From assembly GCF_025128095.1 (NCBI RefSeq), contig NZ_JAHLYT010000045.1:80610-144609 (forward strand): a DNA stretch of 64,000 nucleotides, written 5' to 3'. This document shows, piece after piece, positions 23,108 to 33,734 of this stretch. Position numbers and translations under genes: made by a program. This DNA comes from Synechococcus sp. CS-1328 (lineage in GTDB: Bacteria; Cyanobacteriota; Cyanobacteriia; PCC-6307; Cyanobiaceae). The notes under the pieces are model-generated. The model saw nothing but the letters and a program-made list of their open reading frames with translations, was not told the origin of the DNA and searched no databases. How positions within the stretch are numbered: position 1 is the stretch's first letter; the number at the start of each line of letters is the position of its first letter.

Positions 23108-24613
23108 TTACGGAGCGTGTAATGACGAGGCTTCTGATGGCCGCACTGGTTCGTCAGTCATGAGCTCCGGCGGAGCCAGCTGCAGGCTGCAGGCCCCGAT
23201 CACCTGGACCTGCTCAGCCTCCACGACCCGCAGGGCGCGGTAATCCACGACTCGGTGAATGAAACTGCGCCCTTGACGATGGTGGGTGAGGATCCCTCCC
23301 CCGGCAAAGTAAAGCCCAGGCCAGAGGCCCCCCTGAAAACTAAATCGCAGGCTCCAGTGATGTCCAGTGGGATAGCTGGTGCTGCCGCTGAGGGAGGGCT
23401 GGTTGGGGTGCTCAGGGTACATCTGGCCACTGATCCGTTGGCCGGTGTGGCTGGCCAGGTGGCAGGCGAAGCACACCCCCTCTAGGTCGGTGTCGGCGGC
23501 GTAGTCGAAGCAGAGGGCAAAGCCTTCGCCGAAGGGCAGCACGTTGGCGCGCTGGCCCTCCAGGGTCTCGAACCAGGCCTCGGTGATGCGGGCGCCATGG
23601 CTGGGATACACCTCGGTGCTCTGGGGCTGCAGGGACGCATCGAACCAGGCCTCAAGCGGGCCAGGGCCGCTTTCGGGCTCGGGGTTGGCGATCGTGGCGT
23701 CCGTGTTGTCGATCAATCCGGCCGCCTTGGGGAGGCCTGTTGTCTCGAATGCGTTTTCGGTGTTGGGCTTGGCGGTGGCTGCCTGCAGGGTTTGGGCGAG
23801 AGGGGGAGCCAGCACGGCGTCCCATTCGGCATCGCTGGCCGTGATCAGGCGCTGATACAGCACGGTGATCCGCGCCGGCTCATCCAGCCGGCGGGCGCGG
23901 CCCTTGTGCAGCAGCAGGGCCCGGTCGCAGTGCTGAAGAATCTGGGGGCAACTGTGAGTCACCAGCAACACCGAGGTGCCGTTCTCCTTGAGCCGCTCGA
24001 GGTGGGCATAGCACTTCTTCTGGAACAGCTCATCGCCTACCGCCAGGGCCTCATCCACCACCAGCACGTCTGGATCCACATGGGCCTGCACCGCGAAAGC
24101 CAGCCGTACGGCCATGCCGCTGGAGTAGGTCTTCACCGGTTGATTGAGGAAATCGCCGATGTCGGCGAAGCCGAGGATGCGGTCCAGCCGTTCGTCGGTT
24201 TCGACCCGGCTCAGCCCCAGCACGGAGGCGTTGAGGTAGACGTTCTCAAGGCCGCTGAATTCCGGGTTGAAGCCGCTGCCCAGCTCCAGCAGTGCCCCCA
24301 GTCGCCCGCGCACCTGCACCGTGCCGCTGGTGGGGGTGAGGGTGCCGCAGAGCAGCTGCAGCAGGGTGCTCTTGCCGGAGCCGTTGCGGCCCACCACCCC
24401 CAGGGTCTGGCCGCGGGCCAGGCGGAAGCTCACCTCCTGCAGAGCCCAGAACGGCCTGTAGAGCTGACGAGTGCTCCCCCAGAAGGCCTGCAGCAGCCGG
24501 TCGCGGGGGTGGTCGTAGATGTGGTAACACTTGCTGATCCCCTCGGCCACGACCGCGTCAGCCGGCTGCGTCATCGGAACCTCTGTACTGGGGGTCTGTG
24601 GTCTGGAGGTCAT
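23108..24613 (-). CDS. polysaccharide ABC exporter ATPase with Wzt C-terminal domain, second system
   Basis: A 501-residue ATPase. The N-terminal ~260 residues form the nucleotide-binding domain: Walker A GRNGSGKSTLLQLL, signature YSSGMAVRLAFA, Walker B LVVDEALAVGD, switch HSCPQ. After a linker of ~70 residues comes a beta-sandwich like the Wzt C-terminal domain, which in O-antigen exporters binds the modified chain end; here it runs from about residue 345 to 490. ATG 24613 lies 5 nt after the permease stop; ATG 24574 has a better SD (AGAGG) and would remove 13 residues. It is transcribed with the permease at 24619-25446 and converges on the first exporter system. Confidence 0.9.
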   Translation of the reverse strand: MTSRPQTPSTEVPMTQPADAVVAEGISKCYHIYDHPRDRLLQAFWGSTRQLYRPFWALQEVSFRLARGQTLGVVGRNGSGKSTLLQLLCGTLTPTSGTVQVRGRLGALLELGSGFNPEFSGLENVYLNASVLGLSRVETDERLDRILGFADIGDFLNQPVKTYSSGMAVRLAFAVQAHVDPDVLVVDEALAVGDELFQKKCYAHLERLKENGTSVLLVTHSCPQILQHCDRALLLHKGRARRLDEPARITVLYQRLITASDAEWDAVLAPPLAQTLQAATAKPNTENAFETTGLPKAAGLIDNTDATIANPEPESGPGPLEAWFDASLQPQSTEVYPSHGARITEAWFETLEGQRANVLPFGEGFALCFDYAADTDLEGVCFACHLASHTGQRISGQMYPEHPNQPSLSGSTSYPTGHHWSLRFSFQGGLWPGLYFAGGGILTHHRQGRSFIHRVVDYRALRVVEAEQVQVIGACSLQLAPPELMTDEPVRPSEASSLHAP

Positions 24614-24618
24614 GGGAG

Positions 24619-25446
24619 TCAGAGCACGTCAGCGAAGCCGCGCCGCGCCTTCTGGAACAGGCGGAAGCTGAGCTCACAGGCCAGCAGGCCCAGGGCGGTG
24701 CCGATCACCAGGTAGCTGGCGGAAGGGGGCAGGCCCTTGATGGCCACATCGCGGGTCTGCTCGATCACCGCCACCAGCGGGTTGAGGCGCAGCAGGGGCT
24801 GCCAGCGCAACGGCAGGGCGCTGAGGGGATAAAACACCGCGCTCAGAAACATCAGCATGCTCACCACGGTGCCCAGCACCTGACCGAGATCGCGCACGTA
24901 GACCCCCAGTGCCGAGAGCAGCCAGCTCAGGGCCAGGCAGCCGCTCACCAGGGGCAGCCAGATCAGGGGCAGCCACAGCAGGGTGGGCGGAATCGCCCCC
25001 TGGGCCACCAGCTCGAACAGGGCCAGCACCACCAGGCTGGTCAGAGCATGGAAACAGGCCGTGGCCACGCTCACGGCAGCCAGAATCTCGAGGGGAAAGA
25101 TCACCTTGGTGACCAGATTGGCATTCTCGAGGATCAGCCCGGGGGCCTTGGTGGCGCTTTCTGAGAAGAGATTGAACACGATCAGCCCGGCGAACAGGTT
25201 GATCGCGAAACCGAGTGGGCCGGCCTGCTCCAGATCCCCCCAGCGCGCCTGGAACACCTCGGAAAACACGAAGGTGTAGACGGCCAGCATCAGCAACGGC
25301 GTCAGAAAGCTCCATCCCCAGCCCAGCACCGAGCCGCGATAGCGCCCCTGGACTTCACGCAACGTCAGGCGCCAGGCCAGCTCCCGCTGTTTCCACAGGG
25401 CACGCCAGAATCGCGGGGTGATCCGTTGTTGCCAGCCGCCATCCAT
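24619..25446 (-). CDS. polysaccharide ABC exporter permease (Wzm-like), second system
   Basis: A 275-residue membrane protein with the classical Wzm/TagG layout: an amphipathic N-terminus (RELAWRLTLREVQGRYRGSVLGWGWSFLTP) followed by about six membrane segments, among them LLMLAVYTFVFSEVF, LVVLALFELVA, LLWLPLIWLPLVSGCLALSWL and VVSMLMFLSAVFYPLS. The YRGSVLGWGW motif is diagnostic for O-antigen, teichoic acid and capsule exporters. Start ATG 25446. It pairs with the Wzt-like ATPase downstream. GC here is close to the core genome, unlike the first system, so the two exporters probably have different histories. Confidence 0.92.
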   Translation of the reverse strand: MDGGWQQRITPRFWRALWKQRELAWRLTLREVQGRYRGSVLGWGWSFLTPLLMLAVYTFVFSEVFQARWGDLEQAGPLGFAINLFAGLIVFNLFSESATKAPGLILENANLVTKVIFPLEILAAVSVATACFHALTSLVVLALFELVAQGAIPPTLLWLPLIWLPLVSGCLALSWLLSALGVYVRDLGQVLGTVVSMLMFLSAVFYPLSALPLRWQPLLRLNPLVAVIEQTRDVAIKGLPPSASYLVIGTALGLLACELSFRLFQKARRGFADVL

Positions 25447-25469
25447 CGCGGCAGGTTACGCGTTGCCGT

Positions 25470-26210
25470 TCACCCAGACTCGTCGCCAAGAAATTCCAGG
25501 ATTTCCCGGTCCATCAGATTCTGGGACAAGCCGCTGCAGGGTTCCTGCAGGGGGCGGCCGGCTGCCACCTCCCGCAGGCAGGCCTGCAGCCGCGCCAGTT
25601 CATTCTCGAGCGTGTCGATGCGCTCCATCAGGTTGCGAATCACGCGCGCTTCGGTGTCCGGCAGGGCCGAGTGGGCCAGCGGGTCGATGCGAACGCCGGA
25701 TTGATGCACCACCCGGCCGGGGATGCCCACGACGGTGCAGTTGGGCTCCACGCTGCGCAGCACCACCGACCCAGCGCCGATGCGGGTGTTGGCCCCCACC
25801 GTGATCGCCCCGAGCACCTTGGCGCCGGCCCCCACCACCACGTTGTTCTCCAGGGTGGGATGGCGCTTGCCGTGCTCCTTGCCGGTGCCCCCCAGGGTCA
25901 CGCCCTGATACAGCAGGCAGTTGTGGCCCACCACGCTGGTTTCGCCGATCACCACGCCCATGCCGTGGTCGATGAACACGCCCCGGCCGATGCGGGCACC
26001 GGGGTGGATCTCCACGCCGGTGAGCAGGCGCGAGAGCTGGCTGAGCAGCCTCGGCAGCAAGGGAACCCCCATCCCCCAGAGCCGGTGGCTGAGGCGGTGC
26101 AGCACCAGGGCGTGGAAGCCGGGGTAGCAGAGCAGGATCTCCAGGGTGCCGCGGGCGGCCGGATCCCGTTCCTTGATGATCGCCAGATCGGCCCGGATCG
26201 CGTTCAGCAT
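25470..26210 (-). CDS. cysE: serine O-acetyltransferase
   Basis: A 246-residue enzyme that acetylates L-serine with acetyl-CoA, the first step of cysteine synthesis. The N-terminal helical domain is short, as in plant and cyanobacterial forms (MLNAIRADLAIIKERDPAA). A left-handed beta-helix of hexapeptide repeats follows, with the active-site DHGMGVVIGET and GNHC-equivalent GHNCLLYQGVTLGGTGKE, then KRHPTLENNVVVGAGAKVLG. The C-terminal ~60 residues form a predicted coiled coil (METLENELARL-like) in place of the short regulatory tail. ATG 26210. It lies 23 nt upstream of the Wzm-like gene's start on the same strand. Its product could feed the cysteine synthase at 59039. Confidence 0.95.
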   Translation of the reverse strand: MLNAIRADLAIIKERDPAARGTLEILLCYPGFHALVLHRLSHRLWGMGVPLLPRLLSQLSRLLTGVEIHPGARIGRGVFIDHGMGVVIGETSVVGHNCLLYQGVTLGGTGKEHGKRHPTLENNVVVGAGAKVLGAITVGANTRIGAGSVVLRSVEPNCTVVGIPGRVVHQSGVRIDPLAHSALPDTEARVIRNLMERIDTLENELARLQACLREVAAGRPLQEPCSGLSQNLMDREILEFLGDESG

Positions 26211-26234
26211 GCGGAGATCATGCGGCGGCAGCGA

Positions 26235-27230
26235 TCATGCTGCAGCAGACAGCAGGCCGATCTCCTTGCGCAGCTGATCGATCGTGGCAGTGCCCAGGTA
26301 GCTCTGGGCGCAGTGCACCACCGGCAGCCGCATCAGCTGGGCCCGGTTCTGGCGCAGAGTCTGTTCCACCAGCGGCAGGCTGGGTCGGTCGCAGAGCACG
26401 TGGCTGGCGGCGCGTAGCAGGGCCAGCAGGCGGCTGCCGGTGTCGGGATTGGCGGTCATCACCAGCAGTTCATTGCCGCGCATGCTGTGCAGGATCACCT
26501 CGGCGGCCCTGAGGATCCCTGGGCTGATGCTGACCAGGCCCACGCAGCTGCCGGCCCGCAGCTCCTTGAGCAGGTTGAGTTCGTGGCGGAAGTCGTTGAG
26601 GTCCACCGGCACCGCCCGCACGCCGTGGCGTTTGGCGATCTCCTCCACCGGCTGCAGGAAATAGCGGCTGGTCACCACCGTGCCGTTGTTGGAGCTCTCC
26701 AGCACCGATTCCAGCTCCTCCATCGGCACCACCTCCACCGGCACCTCCAGGTTGGGGGCCAGTTCCTCAGCGATCAGGTGGGAGGCACCGATGTCTTCCC
26801 GGGGGGTGCTCACCAGCACCCGGGCGCCGCAGCGCAGCCGCCAGTCGATCTCGCGGGTGAACAGATCGCGGGCCTGCTGCAGGGTGCAACCGGCGTTGAG
26901 CAACCCATCCACGCCCTGCCGCACCTCCCGGTCGATGTCCGGCAGGGCCTTCTGGCGCGGGCCGGGGGGCAGGCGGATCTCGCGCGGGTTCTGCTGGTCG
27001 CGCACGTAGATGCCAGAGCCGGCCATGGCCTCCACCACGCCGTCGTTCTCGAGCTGGCGGTAGACCTTGCTGATCGTGTTGCGGTGCAGGCCGGTCTGCA
27101 TCGCCAGCTGGCGGGTACTGGGTAAGCGGTGGCCGGGGGGGTAATGGCGTGCCGCGATCGCGAAACAGATCTGGTTGTAGAGCTGGGTCGACGCCGGGAT
27201 GTCGCTTTCCTGCTGAATGTGGAATCGCAC
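26235..27230 (-). CDS. GntR-family transcriptional regulator
   Basis: A 331-residue DNA-binding regulator. Residues ~10-80 are a GntR winged helix: STQLYNQICFAIAARHYPPGHRLPSTRQLA followed by LHRNTISKVYRQLENDGVVE. The remaining ~250 residues form a large domain unlike the usual FadR, HutC or aminotransferase (MocR) effector domains, with alternating strands and helices such as ARVLVSTPREDIGASHLIAEEL. From memory, full-length homologues are conserved in picocyanobacteria, but their ligand and targets are unknown to me. The proposed start is GTG 27230 because the family N-terminus is RFHIQQESDIPASTQLY; ATG 27302 is an alternative. It is divergent from the hydrolase gene at 27352 with a 10-bp palindrome between. 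Confidence 0.85.
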   Translation of the reverse strand: MRFHIQQESDIPASTQLYNQICFAIAARHYPPGHRLPSTRQLAMQTGLHRNTISKVYRQLENDGVVEAMAGSGIYVRDQQNPREIRLPPGPRQKALPDIDREVRQGVDGLLNAGCTLQQARDLFTREIDWRLRCGARVLVSTPREDIGASHLIAEELAPNLEVPVEVVPMEELESVLESSNNGTVVTSRYFLQPVEEIAKRHGVRAVPVDLNDFRHELNLLKELRAGSCVGLVSISPGILRAAEVILHSMRGNELLVMTANPDTGSRLLALLRAASHVLCDRPSLPLVEQTLRQNRAQLMRLPVVHCAQSYLGTATIDQLRKEIGLLSAAA

Positions 27231-27282
27231 GCCGGAGGGGACAGAGCTTTCGCCGGCCACCCTAAGGATCAAACCCCCCCGT

Positions 27283-27292
27283 GACAATTGTC
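27283..27292. promoter_or_regulatory. candidate operator palindrome GACAATTGTC
   Basis: A perfect 10-bp palindrome lies between the divergent GntR regulator and hydrolase genes, with a partial outward extension (CG on both sides after one mismatched position). Such a site is a natural candidate for binding by the neighbouring GntR protein. It lies within the 122 nt separating the proposed starts. Confidence 0.4.
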
Positions 27293-27351
27293 CCGTTGGC
27301 ATACGGTCATGTGCCGGTCTGGTCCGGTTCTGCCGTTGGGGCGACCGCACA

Positions 27352-28218
27352 ATGGCGGCTGCGCTTCCTGCTGCCATGGCTTCCGATGCCACCCCCGCTC
27401 CGGCCCCTGCTGCTCCGGATGCTGCCGGCTGGGTGACGATCCCGGTCGCGGCCGCCGCTGCAGTGGCTCCCACAGGCCTGCGCTGCTGGTGGGAACCGGC
27501 CAGGGGCGGGTACTGCCGGGGTGGAGTGCTGGTGTTGCCGGAGGTGTTCGGTGTGAATGGCTGGGTGCGCGGCACGGCGGGCCGTCTGGCGGCCGAGGGC
27601 TATGCCGCCCTGGCGATGCCCCTGTTCTCCCGCACGGCGCCGGAGCTGGATCTCCCTTACGACACCGCCAGCCTGGTGGAGGGGAGACACCACAAGGACC
27701 AGACCACCACCGCCCAGATCCTTGCCGATGGCGCGGTGGCCACCGCCTGGCTGGCTGGGCAGCTGGAGGCCCAGGGCCTCAGCGCGTCTGCGGGGCAGTC
27801 CGTGGGGCTGGGCTGTGTGGGCTTCTGCTTCGGCGGCCATGCCGCCCTGCTGAGCGCAACCCTGCCGGCCATTACCGCCACAGCGGATTTCTATGGCGCC
27901 GGCGTGGCCAGCGGCCGCCCCGGTGGCGGTCCCCCCAGCCTCAGCGAGGTGGAGCGGATTCCGGGCCGGCTGCTGTGCGTGTGTGGGCGCCAGGATCCAC
28001 TGATCCCGCCGGCCGATGCGGCCGCGATTCGCTCCGCCCTGGAGGCGGCCAACGCGGCCAATCGGCTCAGCGCTGACGGATCGCCTGAGGCCCGACACCG
28101 CTATCTGGAGGTGGAGGCCGGCCATGGCTTCATGTGCGACGCCCGCGTCGACTACAACGCCGACGCGGCTGCCATCGGTTGGGCTGCCCTGCTGGAGTTC
28201 TTCGCGGCGAGCCTCTGA
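27352..28218 (+). CDS. dienelactone hydrolase family protein
   Basis: A 288-residue alpha/beta-hydrolase. The dienelactone hydrolase triad is visible: the nucleophile Cys in GCVGFCFGGHAAL, Asp in LCVCGRQDPLIPP and His in VEAGHGFMCDAR. Strand LVLPEVFGVNGWVR gives the oxyanion region with the conserved Glu. The first ~30 residues are Ala/Pro-rich and may not be folded; ATG 27376 is a second possible start. The true substrate is unknown; cyanobacterial members are generally annotated only to family level. It is divergent from the GntR gene and converges on infC with ten bases between the stops. Confidence 0.88.
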   Translation: MAAALPAAMASDATPAPAPAAPDAAGWVTIPVAAAAAVAPTGLRCWWEPARGGYCRGGVLVLPEVFGVNGWVRGTAGRLAAEGYAALAMPLFSRTAPELDLPYDTASLVEGRHHKDQTTTAQILADGAVATAWLAGQLEAQGLSASAGQSVGLGCVGFCFGGHAALLSATLPAITATADFYGAGVASGRPGGGPPSLSEVERIPGRLLCVCGRQDPLIPPADAAAIRSALEAANAANRLSADGSPEARHRYLEVEAGHGFMCDARVDYNADAAAIGWAALLEFFAASL

Positions 28219-28228
28219 GTCAGGGGTT

Positions 28229-28891
28229 TCAGCCGGCGGTGGCTTGCACCCTGGATTCGATCACCCTGGCTTCCGTCTTCTCGGGCTTGCTGATCTCCGC
28301 CTTCGGTTTGGGGCTGGCGCCGCCGCCGCCCGTCTTGGCGACGGCCTGCTTGCGCGGCGTCAGGAACATGATCATGTTGCGGCCCTCCCGCTTGGGAGAC
28401 TGCTGGATCTCGGCCATTTCCTCCAGGTCTTTGGCCATCCGGAACAGCAACTGCTCCGCCAGGGCGGTGTGCTGGATCTCGCGGCCGCGGAAGATCACCG
28501 TGCACTTGACCTTGTCGCCGGCCTTGAGGAACCGCAGGGCCTGACCGATCCGCACTTGGTAGTCGTGCGAATCGATCTTGTAACGCATCTTGACCTCTTT
28601 GACTTCGGTCTGATGCGATTTCTTCTTGGCTTCCTTGGCCTTTTTTTCCTGCTCGAATTTGAACTTGCCGTAGTCCATGATCCGGCAGACCGGAGGATCG
28701 GCCTTCTCGCTCACCAGCACCAGATCCAGTTCCCGATCCACGGCCACCGCCAGGGCCGCCTCCCGCGTGATCACCCCCAGCTGACTGCCGTCGGCATCGA
28801 CCACCCTCAGATTGGGGTAATTGATCCGGTCGTTGATGTTGGGCAGCTCCCGGACGGGAGCACGGCGGTCAAAACGGGGACGGGGAGGCAT
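28229..28891 (-). CDS. infC: translation initiation factor IF-3
   Basis: A 220-residue initiation factor that binds the 30S subunit and checks initiator tRNA and start codon. The N-domain opens with [22 protein letters not shown]; the linker is lysine-rich ([16 protein letters not shown]), and the C-domain has [25 protein letters not shown] and [19 protein letters not shown]-terminal tail of ~45 residues rich in Lys, Pro and Ala goes beyond the bacterial core. The start is a plain ATG (28891), not the AUU used for autoregulation in enterobacteria. It follows miaA by 60 nt on the same strand, so the two may share a transcript. Confidence 0.98.
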   Translation of the reverse strand: MPPRPRFDRRAPVRELPNINDRINYPNLRVVDADGSQLGVITREAALAVAVDRELDLVLVSEKADPPVCRIMDYGKFKFEQEKKAKEAKKKSHQTEVKEVKMRYKIDSHDYQVRIGQALRFLKAGDKVKCTVIFRGREIQHTALAEQLLFRMAKDLEEMAEIQQSPKREGRNMIMFLTPRKQAVAKTGGGGASPKPKAEISKPEKTEARVIESRVQATAG

Positions 28892-28951
28892 TCAGAGGGG
28901 CGAAGGTTTGCTGGCTTGGACACCTGAGGACAGCTCAGGGTCTGCAGGCCT

Positions 28952-32035
<3,084 letters not shown>

Positions 32036-32380
32036 ATGGGCGCTGACATCATCCATCCCCCTGCATCTTCAGGTTGGCGTTGGTCTGTGTTGCTGGGCTT
32101 CGCCCTGATTGCTCCGGTGGGCTTGCCGGCGGGAGGAGCTGAGCGCAGTGTGCCCGCCGTGCGACGGCGTCAGCTGGATGAACCTTTGGTGTCGTCTTCG
32201 GTACTGTCGCTGCGCATTGCCCCTGAGCGGAGTGCACCGGCCCTGGCCACGGTGGCCGTGGGTCAACCCCTGCACGTGCTGAGGATCTGGTCGGGCTCGG
32301 GTGGGCGGCGATGGTTGCGTGTCAGGAGCGGATCGGCTTGTGGCTGGTTGACAGACGTTGGCTGCGGTGAACGAGCCTGA
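32036..32380 (+). CDS. exported SH3-like domain protein
   Basis: A 114-residue protein. Residues ~14-34 ([21 protein letters not shown]) form a signal peptide or anchor. Residues ~52-110 read like a bacterial SH3 fold: [28 protein letters not shown], then [20 protein letters not shown]. Such modules bind peptidoglycan or cell-wall peptides in many bacteria, so a periplasmic role is likely; no catalytic domain is attached. The ATG directly follows the gyrB TGA, so translation probably depends on gyrB, and the 3' end overlaps the first fluoride channel gene. It is small but has convincing internal structure. Confidence 0.75.
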   Translation: MGADIIHPPASSGWRWSVLLGFALIAPVGLPAGGAERSVPAVRRRQLDEPLVSSSVLSLRIAPERSAPALATVAVGQPLHVLRIWSGSGGRRWLRVRSGSACGWLTDVGCGERA

Positions 32381-32765
32381 GCCTCCTCGTCGCCTGCTGA
32401 TGCGAGACGCCCTGCTGGTGGCCCTTGGGGCGGTGCCCGGAGCCTGGCTGCGTTTCCGGCTGGTGAACCACTTCCAGCCCCTGGTGCCGCGGCGTCATTG
32501 GGGCACCTTCGGGGTCAATGTGGTGGCCTGCTTCGTGCTGGGTCTGCTCACTGCCCTGGACGCGCGCTGCGGGCCGGCGGGGCCACGGCTGGCTTTGCTG
32601 CTGACCGTGGGCTTTCTGGGAAGTCTCAGTACCTTTTCCAGCTTCAGCGTTGAACTGCTGCAGGCCTTGCAGTCCGGCCAGGCGCGGCAGGCGTTGCTGC
32701 TGGCGGCCGCCTCGCTGCTGGCCGGTCTGGCAGCGGTGGCCCTGGGTCTGGTGATCGGTGGCTGA
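32367..32765 (+). CDS. crcB: fluoride channel subunit FluC/CrcB (first of a pair)
   Basis: A 132-residue four-helix membrane protein of the FluC family, which forms dual-topology dimers that expel fluoride. The core motifs are [16 protein letters not shown] in helix 2 and [16 protein letters not shown] in helix 3, the latter carrying the Phe/Ser track lining the pore. GTG 32367 is proposed because it gives the same leader length as the second copy; TTG 32358 and ATG 32400 are alternatives. It overlaps the SH3-like gene by 14 nt and the second copy by 8 nt. Positive charges in its loops are nearly balanced between the two sides, unlike copy two. Confidence 0.9.
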   Translation: MNEPEPPRRLLMRDALLVALGAVPGAWLRFRLVNHFQPLVPRRHWGTFGVNVVACFVLGLLTALDARCGPAGPRLALLLTVGFLGSLSTFSSFSVELLQALQSGQARQALLLAAASLLAGLAAVALGLVIGG

Positions 32766-33171
32766 TCCCGACCTGCTGCGCCGCCGCCGGCTTCGCTTCG
32801 CCCTGCGGGAACTGGCGCTGGTGGGGGTGGGGGCGGTGCCCGGAGCCTGGTTGCGCTGGCAGGCGGGGCTGCAGCTGGGTCCGTGGCTGGGGGGGACGGC
32901 CTGGACCAACGTCCTGGTCAACCTGGTGGGCTCCTTCCTGCTGGGCCTGCTGAGCGGACCGATCCCGCGGCGCACCACTCTGCTGCTGGCTCTGGGGGTC
33001 GGCTTCTGCGGAGCCCTCACCACCTTCAGCAGCTGGATGCTCGACCTGGTGCGGCTGTTGCAGACGGCTCAGCCCAGGCTTGCCCTGCTGCTGTTGCTCG
33101 GGAGCCTGGCCGGCGGCGTGGCGGCCGCCGCTCTGGGACTGGCCACCAGCCGCCGCCTCTGGCGCGCCTGA
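32758..33171 (+). CDS. crcB: fluoride channel subunit FluC/CrcB (second of a pair)
   Basis: A 137-residue paralogue of the preceding gene with the same four-helix layout: [20 protein letters not shown] and [17 protein letters not shown] carry the family motifs. The N-terminus ([13 protein letters not shown]) and C-terminus (SRRLWRA) are strongly basic, while the loop after helix 1 has a single Arg, so both ends should face the cytoplasm. Adjacent crcB genes are known to encode obligate heterodimers of opposite orientation in some bacteria. The start is GTG 32758 inside the end of copy one (8-nt overlap). It converges on the glutathione peroxidase gene with one base between stops. Confidence 0.92.
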   Translation: MADPDLLRRRRLRFALRELALVGVGAVPGAWLRWQAGLQLGPWLGGTAWTNVLVNLVGSFLLGLLSGPIPRRTTLLLALGVGFCGALTTFSSWMLDLVRLLQTAQPRLALLLLLGSLAGGVAAAALGLATSRRLWRA

Positions 33172-33172
33172 C

Positions 33173-33652
33173 TCAGGCCGCCAGGGCCGTCTCGACCGCG
33201 GCGGTGAGTTCAGCGGCATCCGGTTCAACGTTGCTCTTGAAGCGGGCCAGCACAGTGCCGTCCTTGCCGATCAGGAACTTCTCGAAGTTCCAGGCCACAT
33301 CACCGGCGGGTTCGGCCTGGGTGAGGGTGGTGTAGGGCTCGGTCTTGGCGCCGGTGGCGTGCACCTTGTCGAACAGCTCGAAGCTGGCGCCGTAGGTGGT
33401 GGAACAGAACTGCTGGATCTCGGGCAGGCTGCCGGGCTCCTGGGCGCCAAAGTCGTTACAGGGGAAGCCCAGGACGGCAAACCCCTGAGCCCCGTACTGC
33501 TCCTGCAGGGCCTGGAGACCGGCGTACTGGCGCGTGAAGCCGCAGCGGCTGGCCACATTCACGATCAGCAGCACCTGGCCGTTCCACTCGCTCAGGCTCC
33601 GCTCAGCGCCGTTGGCGGTGCGTACCGTCACATCCTTCACAGTGATCGCCAT
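33173..33652 (-). CDS. glutathione peroxidase-family thiol peroxidase
   Basis: A 159-residue peroxidase that reduces hydrogen or lipid peroxides. The catalytic Cys37 is in NVASRCGFTRQY; the tetrad partners are in the QEQYGAQGF and VAWNFEKFL segments (Gln, Trp, Asn). It is a Cys, not selenocysteine, enzyme. The FPCNDFGAQEPG motif, with its second Cys, is that of the thioredoxin-dependent non-mammalian class, so the reductant may be thioredoxin and not glutathione. Start ATG 33652. It is divergent from mgtE (82 nt between starts). Confidence 0.95.
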   Translation of the reverse strand: MAITVKDVTVRTANGAERSLSEWNGQVLLIVNVASRCGFTRQYAGLQALQEQYGAQGFAVLGFPCNDFGAQEPGSLPEIQQFCSTTYGASFELFDKVHATGAKTEPYTTLTQAEPAGDVAWNFEKFLIGKDGTVLARFKSNVEPDAAELTAAVETALAA

Positions 33653-33734
33653 GGCTGGGTCTGAACTCGGCAGGAATCGAGGCGGACGCTAGCGGCTAGC
33701 CCCATACACTCGATGCACCGGCGCCCTCCGCTCC

